This document shows, in pieces, positions 44,325-52,756 of a DNA stretch of 64,000 nt (positions within the stretch are counted from its first letter, which is position 1; each line of letters begins with the position of its first letter). The position numbers and the translations under genes were made by a program. The stretch is from an uncultured Clostridium sp. (GTDB lineage Bacteria; Bacillota; Clostridia; Lachnospirales; Lachnospiraceae), in assembly GCA_945915475.1 (NCBI GenBank), contig CAMEFI010000017.1, positions 1 through 64,000 of the forward strand. Direction: 5' to 3'. The notes under the pieces were generated by a model. That model was not told the origin of the DNA and searched no databases. It saw nothing but the letters and a program-made list of their open reading frames with translations.

Positions 44325-44372
44325 TTCCGCCTTTGCCCTGTTGCTTCTATCAGTAATAGGATGGAGGCGGAA
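44325..44372 (+). terminator. Weak terminator after the GH1 gene
   Basis: TTCCGCCT (44325-44332) pairs with AGGCGGAA (44365-44372) across a 32-nt loop, with only TTGTTAT following. Confidence 0.4.
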
Positions 44373-44408
44373 TTGTTATAGCTTGTCGAATGTTGGCTGG
44401 ATATGCGC

Positions 44409-44437
44409 TTGAAAAAAGGGAAAGAATCATTTATAAT
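44409..44437 (+). promoter_or_regulatory. Promoter of the small membrane protein gene
   Basis: TTGAAA (44409-44414), 17-bp spacer, TATAAT (44432-44437), 50 bases before ATG 44488. Confidence 0.7.
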
Positions 44438-44487
44438 GAGAGGAGCAAGAGGAAGTTTTGAGGGAGCAGGAAGAATAGGTATGTAAT

Positions 44488-44907
44488 ATGAAGTGGTGGA
44501 TAAGCTTGAGACAATCTATCATATATTTATTGCTGTTAGTCTTTATGGTGACAGCAAGTGGACTTGGCTTAGATGAGAAACGTCAGGTCTTTTTGTCTTG
44601 TAACAGGCAATGCGAAAGCACTCTTTCAAAGCAGATTTTTACGGTCAGTAATGATTTACATACGTTGGAACTTCGGGACAACACGGTTTCACTTTCCACC
44701 ATTCGTGGAATGAAGAATCGTTCTTCAGGAACGTCGGAACGAAACAGTTTGTTACTATTGCTGATATTAGTGGTGTTTGCCGGTATATATCGGTTGCTAC
44801 ATCCGTTTTGTATGAAACATGCCCGATGTGCCATAGATTATCAGATGCAAATTATCCGGTATATACATAATATAGATGGAAGGAAACGTGTTTCTAACAG
44901 CCAGTGA
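44488..44907 (+). CDS. Unknown two-helix membrane protein
   Basis: 139 aa, not recognised. A hydrophobic N-terminus (IIYLLLLVFMVTASGLGL) acts as signal or first helix; an extracellular Ser/Asn-rich loop with two Cys (LSCNRQCES) follows; a second helix (SLLLLLILVVFAGIY, ~88-105) leads to a basic tail with two more Cys. A good promoter supports it as a real gene. No family is proposed. Confidence 0.5.
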   Translation: MKWWISLRQSIIYLLLLVFMVTASGLGLDEKRQVFLSCNRQCESTLSKQIFTVSNDLHTLELRDNTVSLSTIRGMKNRSSGTSERNSLLLLLILVVFAGIYRLLHPFCMKHARCAIDYQMQIIRYIHNIDGRKRVSNSQ

Positions 44908-45010
44908 AAGAGGGACTGGTGTTAGATTAGAATAGAATAAAAGAAGAAACGGTCATCTTTCATTGGCTCTTTTGAAATAGAAAGAATACATGGAAAAGGA
45001 GTAATGAAAT

Positions 45011-45157
45011 ATGAGTAATATATTAGGATGGCTTGTTGTTATTTTAGGTGGAGGGTTTAGTCTTATTATATGTCTTTACATGATAGTTTCTTTGATTGTA
45101 ATGATTGCATATAAGATATACCGTAAAGTTCGCTTTCATGCGTCTTTATATGATTAA
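45011..45157 (+). CDS. Very small membrane protein (48 aa)
   Basis: AAAAGGAG 9 nt before ATG 45011; TAA at 45155. The product is one long hydrophobic helix (LGWLVVILGGGFSLIICLYMIVSLIVMIAY cut into two possible helices by GGG) and a basic tail KIYRKVRFH. Function unknown. It is followed after 18 nt by another tiny membrane-protein gene. Confidence 0.55.
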   Translation: MSNILGWLVVILGGGFSLIICLYMIVSLIVMIAYKIYRKVRFHASLYD

Positions 45158-45175
45158 TATAAGGAGGTAGGAAAG

Positions 45176-45295
45176 ATGGATATTCTTGTAATTATTATGG
45201 GAGTGATTGCGGTGGCTGTTGGTGTAGGTGGTTTTATCAGTGAAAATGGAGGTTTTAAGAAAGATAAACGGGAAACTGACAAAACAGAACAATGA
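45176..45295 (+). CDS. Very small membrane-anchored protein (39 aa)
   Basis: AAGGAGG 8 nt before ATG 45176; TGA at 45293. One N-terminal helix (LVIIMGVIAVAVGVGGFI) and a charged tail (KKDKRETDKTEQ). It shares a transcript with the 48-aa gene upstream, ends just before a strong terminator, and precedes a two-component system. Function unknown. Confidence 0.55.
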   Translation: MDILVIIMGVIAVAVGVGGFISENGGFKKDKRETDKTEQ

Positions 45296-45310
45296 CATTC
45301 CGATGAACCG

Positions 45311-45344
45311 GGCAGGATTTGCATTTTGCAAATCCTGCCTTTTC
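45311..45344 (+). terminator. Strong terminator after the tiny membrane proteins
   Basis: A perfect 13-bp stem, GGCAGGATTTGCA with TGCAAATCCTGCC, a 3-nt loop, then TTTTCT. Confidence 0.92.
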
Positions 45345-45393
45345 TAATAATGGGGGAAAGAAATAGCATCAGGAAGGGATTCCTCATAGAAAG

Positions 45394-45448
45394 TTAAGGA
45401 AAATTTAAGATTTTTCTTGTGGTTTTTTTAATGTTTTGGGCCTATAGT
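45394..45448 (+). promoter_or_regulatory. Probable autoregulated promoter of the two-component operon
   Basis: Two direct TTAAG repeats (45394 and 45405) exactly 11 bp apart, the spacing used by OmpR/PhoB-type regulators, lie upstream of TATAGT (45443-45448). No good -35 box is present, as expected for an activator-dependent promoter. Confidence 0.45.
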
Positions 45449-45484
45449 AGACCGTGGCAGTGGGAAAGGAGGAAGGATAGTAAG

Positions 45485-46189
45485 ATGGAAACCATATTAG
45501 TTGTAGATGATAACAAAGAGATAGTGTTTTCCTTAAGTGAATTGCTTAAGTATGAGGGATATGCCATTTTAAAGGCTTATGATGGTATGCAGGCTTTGGA
45601 AATATTGGAACAGAAACAGGTGGATTTAATCTTGCTGGATGTAATGATGCCCAGGTTAAATGGTCTGTCCACTCTGATGAAGATTCGCGAGACGAAACAG
45701 ATTCCGGTAATCATTTTGTCTGCCAAGACAGAAGAAAGTGATAAAGTGTCCGGATTGATCATGGGAGCGGATGATTACATTAGCAAACCCTACAATCCGG
45801 GAGAGTTACTTGCAAGGGTGAAGGCACAGCTTCGGCGATATAAGATGTGGAGTGGTGGGGCACCAAAGGAAGATGAAGACTTGATTGTAAATGGGGGTCT
45901 GGTTCTGGATCGCAAACAGAGAACCGTGATTGTGGAAGGGACGCAGGTGAAATTAACAGCTAAGGAATATAGCATTATGGAATTATTAATGGAGCATATC
46001 GGACAGGTGTTTTCCGCAGAGCAGATATACGAAAGAGTGTGGGAAGCAACGGCAGATTATGCGGTGGAGAATACGGTGATGGTACATATCCGGCACATCC
46101 GGGAAAAGATAGAGATTGACACTAAGAATCCAAGATATGTAAAGGTGGTGTGGGGCATTGGATACAAAATGGAAAAACAGAATGCATAA
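45485..46189 (+). CDS. OmpR/PhoB-family response regulator
   Basis: 234 aa. Receiver domain with VVDDNKE acidic pocket, phospho-acceptor Asp in LLDVMMPRLNG (52), Lys in ISKPYNPGEL, then a winged-helix DNA-binding domain (LTAKEYSIMELLMEH...TVMVHIRHIREKI...VWGIGYKME). The C-terminal end is typical of VanR-like regulators. ATG 45485 follows GGAAAGGAGGAAGG. Direct repeats upstream suggest self-regulation. Co-transcribed with the next two genes, which overlap in turn. Confidence 0.93.
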   Translation: METILVVDDNKEIVFSLSELLKYEGYAILKAYDGMQALEILEQKQVDLILLDVMMPRLNGLSTLMKIRETKQIPVIILSAKTEESDKVSGLIMGADDYISKPYNPGELLARVKAQLRRYKMWSGGAPKEDEDLIVNGGLVLDRKQRTVIVEGTQVKLTAKEYSIMELLMEHIGQVFSAEQIYERVWEATADYAVENTVMVHIRHIREKIEIDTKNPRYVKVVWGIGYKMEKQNA

Positions 46190-47501
46190 AATTTTTGTAA
46201 AAATGAAAAATAATGGCAGGGCGATCCTGGGAATCCTACTTATGATTGTCGGTGTAGTCTTCTTTTATGGATTAATAGCGTATCATCAATTTTATGTAAC
46301 CGAGGATGCCTGGTGTCTGGCAATTGTTGCCAATATATTATTTACACCGGGTGAGGTTTTATTCTTTCATTCTATTCTGGTTAGAAAACTTGAAAAGTGG
46401 GTGCCGGAAAATGATGGCTTTTATGAGGAATGGAAGGAAAAACGCAGAAGATATTTACAGAGATTAGTAGCTGTAACAGGTGTGGGATTGTTATGTGTTT
46501 GTATGTATTTGCTATTCTTAACATTCGAATGGAATTATGGATGCTCAAGAACAAACTATGCTTCAGGTTATGCTATGATTATTACCGTATTCATTCAGTC
46601 TATGGCGTGCAGGTCTGTAATATCCCATATCATGCAGGACAAGTTAGAGCTGCTGATGGAACACATGACAGAATTTAGCCGAAAACGATTGAAAGAAGCT
46701 TTGGAGATTGAGAAGGAAAGTTTGAAAAAAGCCATGGAAATTGAGCGGAAGAGTTTAGAAAAAGTCTCGCGTAGTGATCAGTTAAGGATTGATCTCATTA
46801 CCAATGTATCCCACGACCTGAAGACACCGCTTACATCCATGGTGGGATATATGGAATTGATGAGGAAGGAAGAGTTAAGTGATACAGTAAGGGATTATTT
46901 AGATGTCATTACAGATAAGGCAGCAAAACTCAAGGAGATGATAGAGAGTCTGTTCTCTCTTGCGAAAGCCAGCAGCGGGAACGTGGAGTTTCACATGGAG
47001 ACCATTGAGATGAACCGATTGATTGAACAAATCTATGCAGATATGGAAGATAAGATTACGGAAAGCGGGTTGGAAATTGTGACCATACTGACCGATGAGG
47101 AGACGAAAATCACAACCGATAATCTGTATATGTACCGAATCTGTCAGAATCTGATAGAGAATGCATTAAAGTATTCGGCCAGGGGAACCAGGGTCTTTGT
47201 GAAGACATTTTACAAATCGGGATTAACCGGGAATCAGTTATGCATGGAAGTTACGAATACAGCGGGCTATCATATGGATTTTCAAAAAGAAGATATTATT
47301 GAACGGTTTGCCAGGGCAGATAAATCCAGAACCACGGAGGGGAATGGATTGGGGCTTGCAATCGTAAGTACATATGCCAGTGCACTAGGTGGAATGTTTG
47401 ACATTGACATTGATTGTGACCAGTTTAAAGCAAAACTGGCATTTCCGATTCCAGAAGAAGGGATGGCATCATGCAAAGAAGACGAAACAGAGAAATCATG
47501 A
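46158..47501 (+). CDS. VanS-like sensor histidine kinase
   Basis: 447 aa if started at TTG 46158, which overlaps the regulator gene by 32 nt; ATG 46182 (8-nt overlap) is an equally good choice. Three to four membrane helices occupy ~20-165, then a coiled coil, HisKA with His in NVSHDLKTPLTS (219) and HATPase (N box LIENALKYSA, G box GNGLGLAIV). It is the partner of the upstream regulator. No extracellular ligand domain of size is seen, so sensing is likely within the membrane, as in envelope-stress kinases. Confidence 0.9.
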   Translation: MDTKWKNRMHKIFVKMKNNGRAILGILLMIVGVVFFYGLIAYHQFYVTEDAWCLAIVANILFTPGEVLFFHSILVRKLEKWVPENDGFYEEWKEKRRRYLQRLVAVTGVGLLCVCMYLLFLTFEWNYGCSRTNYASGYAMIITVFIQSMACRSVISHIMQDKLELLMEHMTEFSRKRLKEALEIEKESLKKAMEIERKSLEKVSRSDQLRIDLITNVSHDLKTPLTSMVGYMELMRKEELSDTVRDYLDVITDKAAKLKEMIESLFSLAKASSGNVEFHMETIEMNRLIEQIYADMEDKITESGLEIVTILTDEETKITTDNLYMYRICQNLIENALKYSARGTRVFVKTFYKSGLTGNQLCMEVTNTAGYHMDFQKEDIIERFARADKSRTTEGNGLGLAIVSTYASALGGMFDIDIDCDQFKAKLAFPIPEEGMASCKEDETEKS

Positions 47502-50080
47502 CATTTGTGCTCTTGAATAGTATCACATTACTAGTATTGCTTTTGCCATTACAGCAAGGGCAGTTTTTTGGAACCGATGGTGACTGGTACAGTCAGCACA
47601 TTGCCATTGCAGATAGTTTGCGTCAGACAATGTTGCAAAACAGAAGTATCATTCCACAGGTTATCTCATTAGGAGGAGGAAGCAGTATTTATGATTTTGC
47701 ATATTATGGCTTACTTCGACCGGATGTTTTGATTTCCTGTCTGTTCCCCAAAGTGGAAATGCGGTATTTTATTGCAGGGTATGCCATTTTCGGTGTAATA
47801 GCCAGTGTGGACCTGTGTTATATATGGTTAAGAAAGCAGCACATAGAAAAGAAATTTGCCATGGCTGGTGCCATTTTGTTAGGAGCTGCAACCTGTTTCT
47901 TTCATGCACATCATCAGATTATGTTCGTGAATTATATGCCATTTTTGATGATGGCATTGATAGGAGTTGACCGGTTACTGGAAGAGAAACGGTGTGGTTT
48001 ATTGACCGTTGCGTTATTCCTGATATATATCCACAGTTTCTATTTTTCCATAACCTGTCTGTTTGTAGTGGGTATATATTTTCTCTATAAAATGGGAAAG
48101 CAGAAGCGGTTACAGATACAGCTTGCAAGAAAAAAATATAAACAGGCATTTCTATACATGACAGAACCGGTTGGAAAAGCGATACTCTGTGTCATGATTA
48201 GTATTGGTATGGCTATGGTGTTATTGCTTCCCATGGGATTGGATATTCTTTCCACGCAAAAAGACGGCGGAAGGTTTGTAAATGAGACGGTAAAGCTGTT
48301 AGACTGGGAACTGGATGGTTTGCTGTATTCTCCATATGGATGTGGTATGACCATGATTGCATTATTTGGAATTCTCCGAGGACTGTTGAAAAAGGGGTAC
48401 AGATTCCTATCTGTAAGTCTTTTACTCATTTTGCTATGCCCGGTGGTAGCTTACGCATTAAATGGTTTTCTGTATGCGAGAACCAAGATACTGATTCCTT
48501 TTACGGCGTTGATTGTGCTGCTATGTGCACAGACCATGCAGGATATCTACAGAGGTGAACGGGATCATTGTCTGTTGCCCTTGCTTGGATGTATAGGTTT
48601 TGTAATAGCGAACAAGTATATTGTGCTTGCCGCGTTGGATGCGATGCTGTTACTGTTCTGGTATGGAATTCAGACTCTTCCTATGAATAAAAGAGTACAA
48701 AGAAGCTTATTCTGGGTGGTAATGGTTATGCCTTTGTTACTTTGTTTTGGTGTTAACATGAGCGGCTCCTATCTGAAAAAAGCATGTGAAACGCTGGGGA
48801 TGAAAACTTATGCGGTATACTTGAAAAATGCAGATAAAAGGCAGGAACATATTCAGAAAAAAGACATTACAAAGGTTGTGACAGATTCCAGATACCGGTT
48901 AGATGTGCTCAGTAATAATTATGTAAACAGTAATCTGTTGTATGGAAGTCTGTGTGGCAGAACATCCATGTACTCATCTGTTACCAATGCAGCTTATGCA
49001 GACTTCTTTTATCATACCATGAAGAATCCCATCGGAGCAAATAATAAAGTGGCGTTAACACCGGGACCGAATCCCTGCTTTGCTTATTTCATGGGAATGA
49101 AATATGTGATTACACAGAAGAATCACATACCGGACGGGTATCAGACAGTGTTAGAAGATGGTGATTATGTAATCGCACAAAATGATGCTGTTCTCCCCAC
49201 GTGCTATGGGACTACCAGTGTGATGACGGAGAACACCTATGGACAACTGGATTTTCCGGCCAATATGGTAGCATTATGTCAAAGTGCTGTGGCAGGAAGA
49301 ATCAGCAACACATCGAATCAAAGAGAAGCAGAGGCTTATCAAAAGGCAAAAGAGACTGTGACAACAGTGAGCCCATCTGACTTTTTCAATAAAAGTTCGC
49401 AAAAAGCATTGCATTCTGTTGAAAAGCATGGTGGTGACATTGAGCTTAAGCTTAAGAAAGCCATAACAGGGCAGATACTCGTTCTGAGCTTTGATGTGAA
49501 GAGAACCGATGGTAAGGCAGTAAGCATTGCTATCAATGGGGTATTAAATAAGTTATCGGCAAAGTCTGCACCATATCCAAACGGTAATAACCATTTTGTC
49601 TATGTGCTTCCGGTCAAAGATGGAACCAGGACTCTTTCCATGCAGGCAGAGAAAGGAAATTATTCCATAGAAAATGTTCACGTGGATCTGATAGAGAAGG
49701 ACGCCATTGTGCATGATTCTGTAATCCTGCCGGAGGTAAATCGGGATGTAAGGGATGGGAGTACCGTGTTTGCCGGAAAGATAGATATGAATCAGAGAGG
49801 ATATTTCATTACATCGTATCCGTTCCGGAAGGGGTATGAGATTACGATAGATGGTAAGAAGATAACTGCCCTGAAGGTAAATACTGCTTTTGTGGGATTT
49901 CCTATTGCAGCAGGAAAGCATACCGTTATGATCCGGTATGTTGCACCGGGATATTATCTGGGTTTTGCAGTAACGCTGGTAAGTATTTTATGTTTTGTTA
50001 TGCTGTTAGCATATGAACGGGGAATGAATATAGGTTATACCTTGAAAGGGGATGACAGGGATTATCCGGTATCCATATAA
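47471..50080 (+). CDS. YfhO family membrane protein
   Basis: 869 aa with about twelve to fourteen helices in the first two thirds and a C-terminal extracellular beta-rich domain (~620-840) before one last helix. The early GTDGDWYSQHI and QVISLGGGSSIYDFAYYG segments are YfhO hallmarks. YfhO proteins are GT-C-like enzymes; in Bacillus and Listeria they glycosylate lipoteichoic acid. The gene overlaps the histidine kinase by 31 nt, so the kinase pair and a wall-polymer glycosylation enzyme form one operon, implying regulated surface modification (inference). GAAGAAGGG precedes ATG 47471. Confidence 0.85.
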   Translation: MQRRRNREIMTFVLLNSITLLVLLLPLQQGQFFGTDGDWYSQHIAIADSLRQTMLQNRSIIPQVISLGGGSSIYDFAYYGLLRPDVLISCLFPKVEMRYFIAGYAIFGVIASVDLCYIWLRKQHIEKKFAMAGAILLGAATCFFHAHHQIMFVNYMPFLMMALIGVDRLLEEKRCGLLTVALFLIYIHSFYFSITCLFVVGIYFLYKMGKQKRLQIQLARKKYKQAFLYMTEPVGKAILCVMISIGMAMVLLLPMGLDILSTQKDGGRFVNETVKLLDWELDGLLYSPYGCGMTMIALFGILRGLLKKGYRFLSVSLLLILLCPVVAYALNGFLYARTKILIPFTALIVLLCAQTMQDIYRGERDHCLLPLLGCIGFVIANKYIVLAALDAMLLLFWYGIQTLPMNKRVQRSLFWVVMVMPLLLCFGVNMSGSYLKKACETLGMKTYAVYLKNADKRQEHIQKKDITKVVTDSRYRLDVLSNNYVNSNLLYGSLCGRTSMYSSVTNAAYADFFYHTMKNPIGANNKVALTPGPNPCFAYFMGMKYVITQKNHIPDGYQTVLEDGDYVIAQNDAVLPTCYGTTSVMTENTYGQLDFPANMVALCQSAVAGRISNTSNQREAEAYQKAKETVTTVSPSDFFNKSSQKALHSVEKHGGDIELKLKKAITGQILVLSFDVKRTDGKAVSIAINGVLNKLSAKSAPYPNGNNHFVYVLPVKDGTRTLSMQAEKGNYSIENVHVDLIEKDAIVHDSVILPEVNRDVRDGSTVFAGKIDMNQRGYFITSYPFRKGYEITIDGKKITALKVNTAFVGFPIAAGKHTVMIRYVAPGYYLGFAVTLVSILCFVMLLAYERGMNIGYTLKGDDRDYPVSI

Positions 50081-50114
50081 TGTTTCTTGACTGCTACAAA
50101 AAGTGCATTCTGAT

Positions 50115-50193
50115 TTGCTTTTTTGTGTAAAAAAAGAAGATTCAAACTTGCTTTTTCGTGCATTCTGAAAACTCTGATTATTGCTTTTTTGTG
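50115..50193 (+). repeat. Three 13-bp direct repeats at 33-bp spacing
   Basis: TTGCTTTTTTGTG at 50115-50127 and 50181-50193 and TTGCTTTTTCGTG at 50148-50160. Start-to-start distance is exactly 33 bp twice, about three helical turns, which places all three on one face of the DNA. The third copy overlaps the -35 box of the promoter at 50181-50208. Confidence 0.85.
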
Positions 50194-50208
50194 ATTTGTT
50201 GGTATAAT
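50181..50208 (+). promoter_or_regulatory. Upstream promoter of the PTS operon
   Basis: TTGCTT (50181-50186), 16-bp spacer, TATAAT (50203-50208). A second possible promoter is TTGACA (50345-50350) with TAATTT 17 bp downstream, overlapped by two TGATATGGTA repeats at 50360 and 50382. The rest of the 490-base gap before the PTS gene is untranslated leader, including a GCTTCGG/CCGAAGC hairpin near 50282-50306. Confidence 0.55.
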
Positions 50209-50388
50209 AAGCATAGAAACAGATATATTAATTATATATAAGAAGAAGTTTTTTCCATCGTGCGTTTGTGTTAATAATCAGCTTCGGAGAGAGACACACC
50301 GAAGCGTCCATTATAAAGAAAACTGAAAAGTTGCCAATAATGTGTTGACACAAGCGCTCTGATATGGTAATTTAATAGCAGTGATATG

Positions 50389-50471
50389 GTATGTAACTTA
50401 TTTGAACGGATGAGGCATTAACTGTACATGAATATTTACTAGGATATTTATGTGTGTTAATGCCCTTTTTA
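50389..50471 (+). promoter_or_regulatory. Candidate GlcT-type antiterminator (RAT) overlapping an intrinsic terminator
   Basis: TATGTAACTTATTTGAAC followed by GAGGCATTA (50390-50420) resembles the GlcT-type RNA antiterminator sequence of ptsG leaders (TGTTACTGATTCGATC and GGCAT). It runs into the 5' arm of a terminator: GGCATTAAC (50414-50422) pairs with GTTAATGCC (50456-50464), with an inner ACATGAATAT/ATATTTATGT stem, then TTTTT. The antiterminator gene itself lies after the PTS gene. The terminator is firm; the RAT assignment is tentative. Confidence 0.55.
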
Positions 50472-50574
50472 TTCTTCTCTGATATTTTCTAAAAGAATCA
50501 GATGATCTTGAGGGTTCACCCGAATAACACAGAATATCCCTGTACACAATAATCAAAAGAAAAGGAGAATGCTT

Positions 50575-52728
50575 ATGAAAGACAAAATTTTTGGTGTGTT
50601 ACAAAGAGTTGGAAGATCCTTTATGCTTCCTATTGCAATTCTTCCGGTGGCAGGTCTGTTACTTGGATTAGGTAGTTCGTTTACGAATACTACGACATTG
50701 GAGACTTATAATCTCACGAGCATTATGGGGGAAGGAACCATATTAAATGCTATTTTTCAGGTAATGAGTGATGCGGGTAATATCGTGTTTGCCAACCTGC
50801 CGATCATCTTTGCCATGGGTGTTGCCATTGGTATGGCAAAGAAGGAGAAAGAAGTTGCTGCATTAGCGGCTGCCATTGCATTTTTCATTATGCATGCATC
50901 CATTAGTGCGATGATCAATATTAATGGTGGAGCAGAAGCGATGTTGGATGGTGCTACTACTTCGGTCTGTGGAATTACATCTTTGCAGATGGGTGTGTTC
51001 GGAGGTATTATCGTCGGCCTGGGTGTTGCAGCCTTGCATAATAAGTTTTATAAGATTGAATTGCCACAGGTATTATCCTTCTTTGGTGGAACCAGATTTG
51101 TTCCGATTATCAGTGCATTGGTTTATACCTTTGTTGGTATTTTGATGTATTTTGTATGGCCGGTTGTTCAGAGTGGAATCTATGCAGTGGGTGATGTTGT
51201 ATTGAATTCCGGATATGCAGGAACCTGGGTATACGGATTTATGGAGCGTTTGTTAATTCCATTTGGTCTTCATCACGTATTCTATCTTCCGTTCTGGCAG
51301 ACTGGTGTTGGTGGAACACTGGAGGTTGCAGGACAGATGGTAGAAGGTGCACAGAATATCTTCTTTGCACAGTTGGCGGATCCAAGTGTGGAGCATTTTG
51401 CGGTGTCTGCGACCCGTTTTATGTCTGGTAAGTTCCCACTTATGATCTTTGGTTTGCCTGGAGCAGCACTTGCTATGTATAAGACGGCAAAGTCTGATAA
51501 GAAGAAAGAAGTAGGTGGTTTGTTATTATCAGCAGCACTTACTTCCATGTTAACCGGTATTACAGAGCCTCTTGAGTTTACCTTTTTATTCGTTGCACCG
51601 CTTCTTTATGGAATTCACTGTGTATTTGCAGGACTTGCTTACATGTTGATGCATGTGTTCAATGTGGGGGTTGGTATGACATTTTCCGGTGGCTTGATTG
51701 ACATGACCTTATTTGGTATAATGCAGGGAAATGCGAAAACGAACTGGATCTGGATCGTGATTGTCGGAGTTGTTTACTTTGTGGTATATTATTTTCTGTT
51801 TAGTTTCTTAATCCGCAAGATGGATCTGAAGACACCTGGACGTGGAGAAGAAGATGAGGAAGTGAAACTTTACCGCAGAAGTGATGTGGAGGCAAAGAAG
51901 AATGGTGAAGAAAAGACAGATATTGCAATGTCTGCAGAAGATGCAATTTCCATGGATATCTGTAATGGTCTTGGTGGCAAGAAAAATATTTCTGATGTAG
52001 ACTGTTGTGCCACCAGATTGCGTTGTACCGTATATAAACAGGAATTGGTAAGCGATACCTTGTTAAAATCAACCGGAGCATCTGGTGTGGTTCATAAGGG
52101 TAATGGAGTGCAGATCATTTACGGTCCAAAGGTGACTGTGATTAAGTCAAATCTGGAGGATTATTTAGAGAAGGCTCCGGATGAAGAATATGTAAGTGAT
52201 AATCGTGTAGACAATGGGTCTTTTGAGAATGAATCAGAAGAAGATAAAGCAGAGAGTAAAGTTGTAAAAACTGTTACAATTTCCAGTCCTATTACTGGAG
52301 TGGCAGTAAACCTTTCTGAGACACCGGACGAGGTATTCTCGAATAAGATGTTAGGAGACGGTGCGGCTGTAACACCGGCTGACAATATTGTGAGAGCACC
52401 GGAAGATGGAGAGGTTGCATTTGTGTTTGATACAAAGCATGCGATTGGATTCATGACAGATAGTGGAATCAGCTTGCTGATTCATGTGGGAATCGATACT
52501 GTTAAGTTAGATGGACAGGGCTTTGAGGTATTTGTAGAGAATGGACAGAAGGTGAAGAAAGGTGAGCCGATGATGAAACTTGACATTGACTATCTGAAGG
52601 CTCATGCACCATCGATAGCGTCACCGGTTATCTGTTCGGAGATGGAGGATAACCAGAAAGTTCGTGTGCTGAAGACAGGTGATATTCAGGCAGGAGAGAC
52701 ATTGTTTGCAGTAGACTTCTACGAATAG
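50575..52728 (+). CDS. PTS EIICBA, glucose-type
   Basis: 717 aa three-domain permease of the phosphotransferase system. EIIC (~1-420) begins RSFMLPIAILPVAGLLLG with about ten helices. EIIB (~450-530) carries the phospho-Cys in DVDCCATRLRC (near 476). EIIA (~560-717) carries the phospho-His in LIHVGIDTVKLDG (near 637). Domain order and sequences fit the glucose/GlcNAc/maltose superfamily; glucose is the best guess, given the GlcT-like leader. Sugar is phosphorylated during import using PEP via EI/HPr, which are not in this window. ATG 50575 follows AAAGGAG with 7-nt spacing. Confidence 0.9.
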   Translation: MKDKIFGVLQRVGRSFMLPIAILPVAGLLLGLGSSFTNTTTLETYNLTSIMGEGTILNAIFQVMSDAGNIVFANLPIIFAMGVAIGMAKKEKEVAALAAAIAFFIMHASISAMININGGAEAMLDGATTSVCGITSLQMGVFGGIIVGLGVAALHNKFYKIELPQVLSFFGGTRFVPIISALVYTFVGILMYFVWPVVQSGIYAVGDVVLNSGYAGTWVYGFMERLLIPFGLHHVFYLPFWQTGVGGTLEVAGQMVEGAQNIFFAQLADPSVEHFAVSATRFMSGKFPLMIFGLPGAALAMYKTAKSDKKKEVGGLLLSAALTSMLTGITEPLEFTFLFVAPLLYGIHCVFAGLAYMLMHVFNVGVGMTFSGGLIDMTLFGIMQGNAKTNWIWIVIVGVVYFVVYYFLFSFLIRKMDLKTPGRGEEDEEVKLYRRSDVEAKKNGEEKTDIAMSAEDAISMDICNGLGGKKNISDVDCCATRLRCTVYKQELVSDTLLKSTGASGVVHKGNGVQIIYGPKVTVIKSNLEDYLEKAPDEEYVSDNRVDNGSFENESEEDKAESKVVKTVTISSPITGVAVNLSETPDEVFSNKMLGDGAAVTPADNIVRAPEDGEVAFVFDTKHAIGFMTDSGISLLIHVGIDTVKLDGQGFEVFVENGQKVKKGEPMMKLDIDYLKAHAPSIASPVICSEMEDNQKVRVLKTGDIQAGETLFAVDFYE

Positions 52729-52756
52729 AGTGTTTATAGATAAGCAGGGGGTAAGA

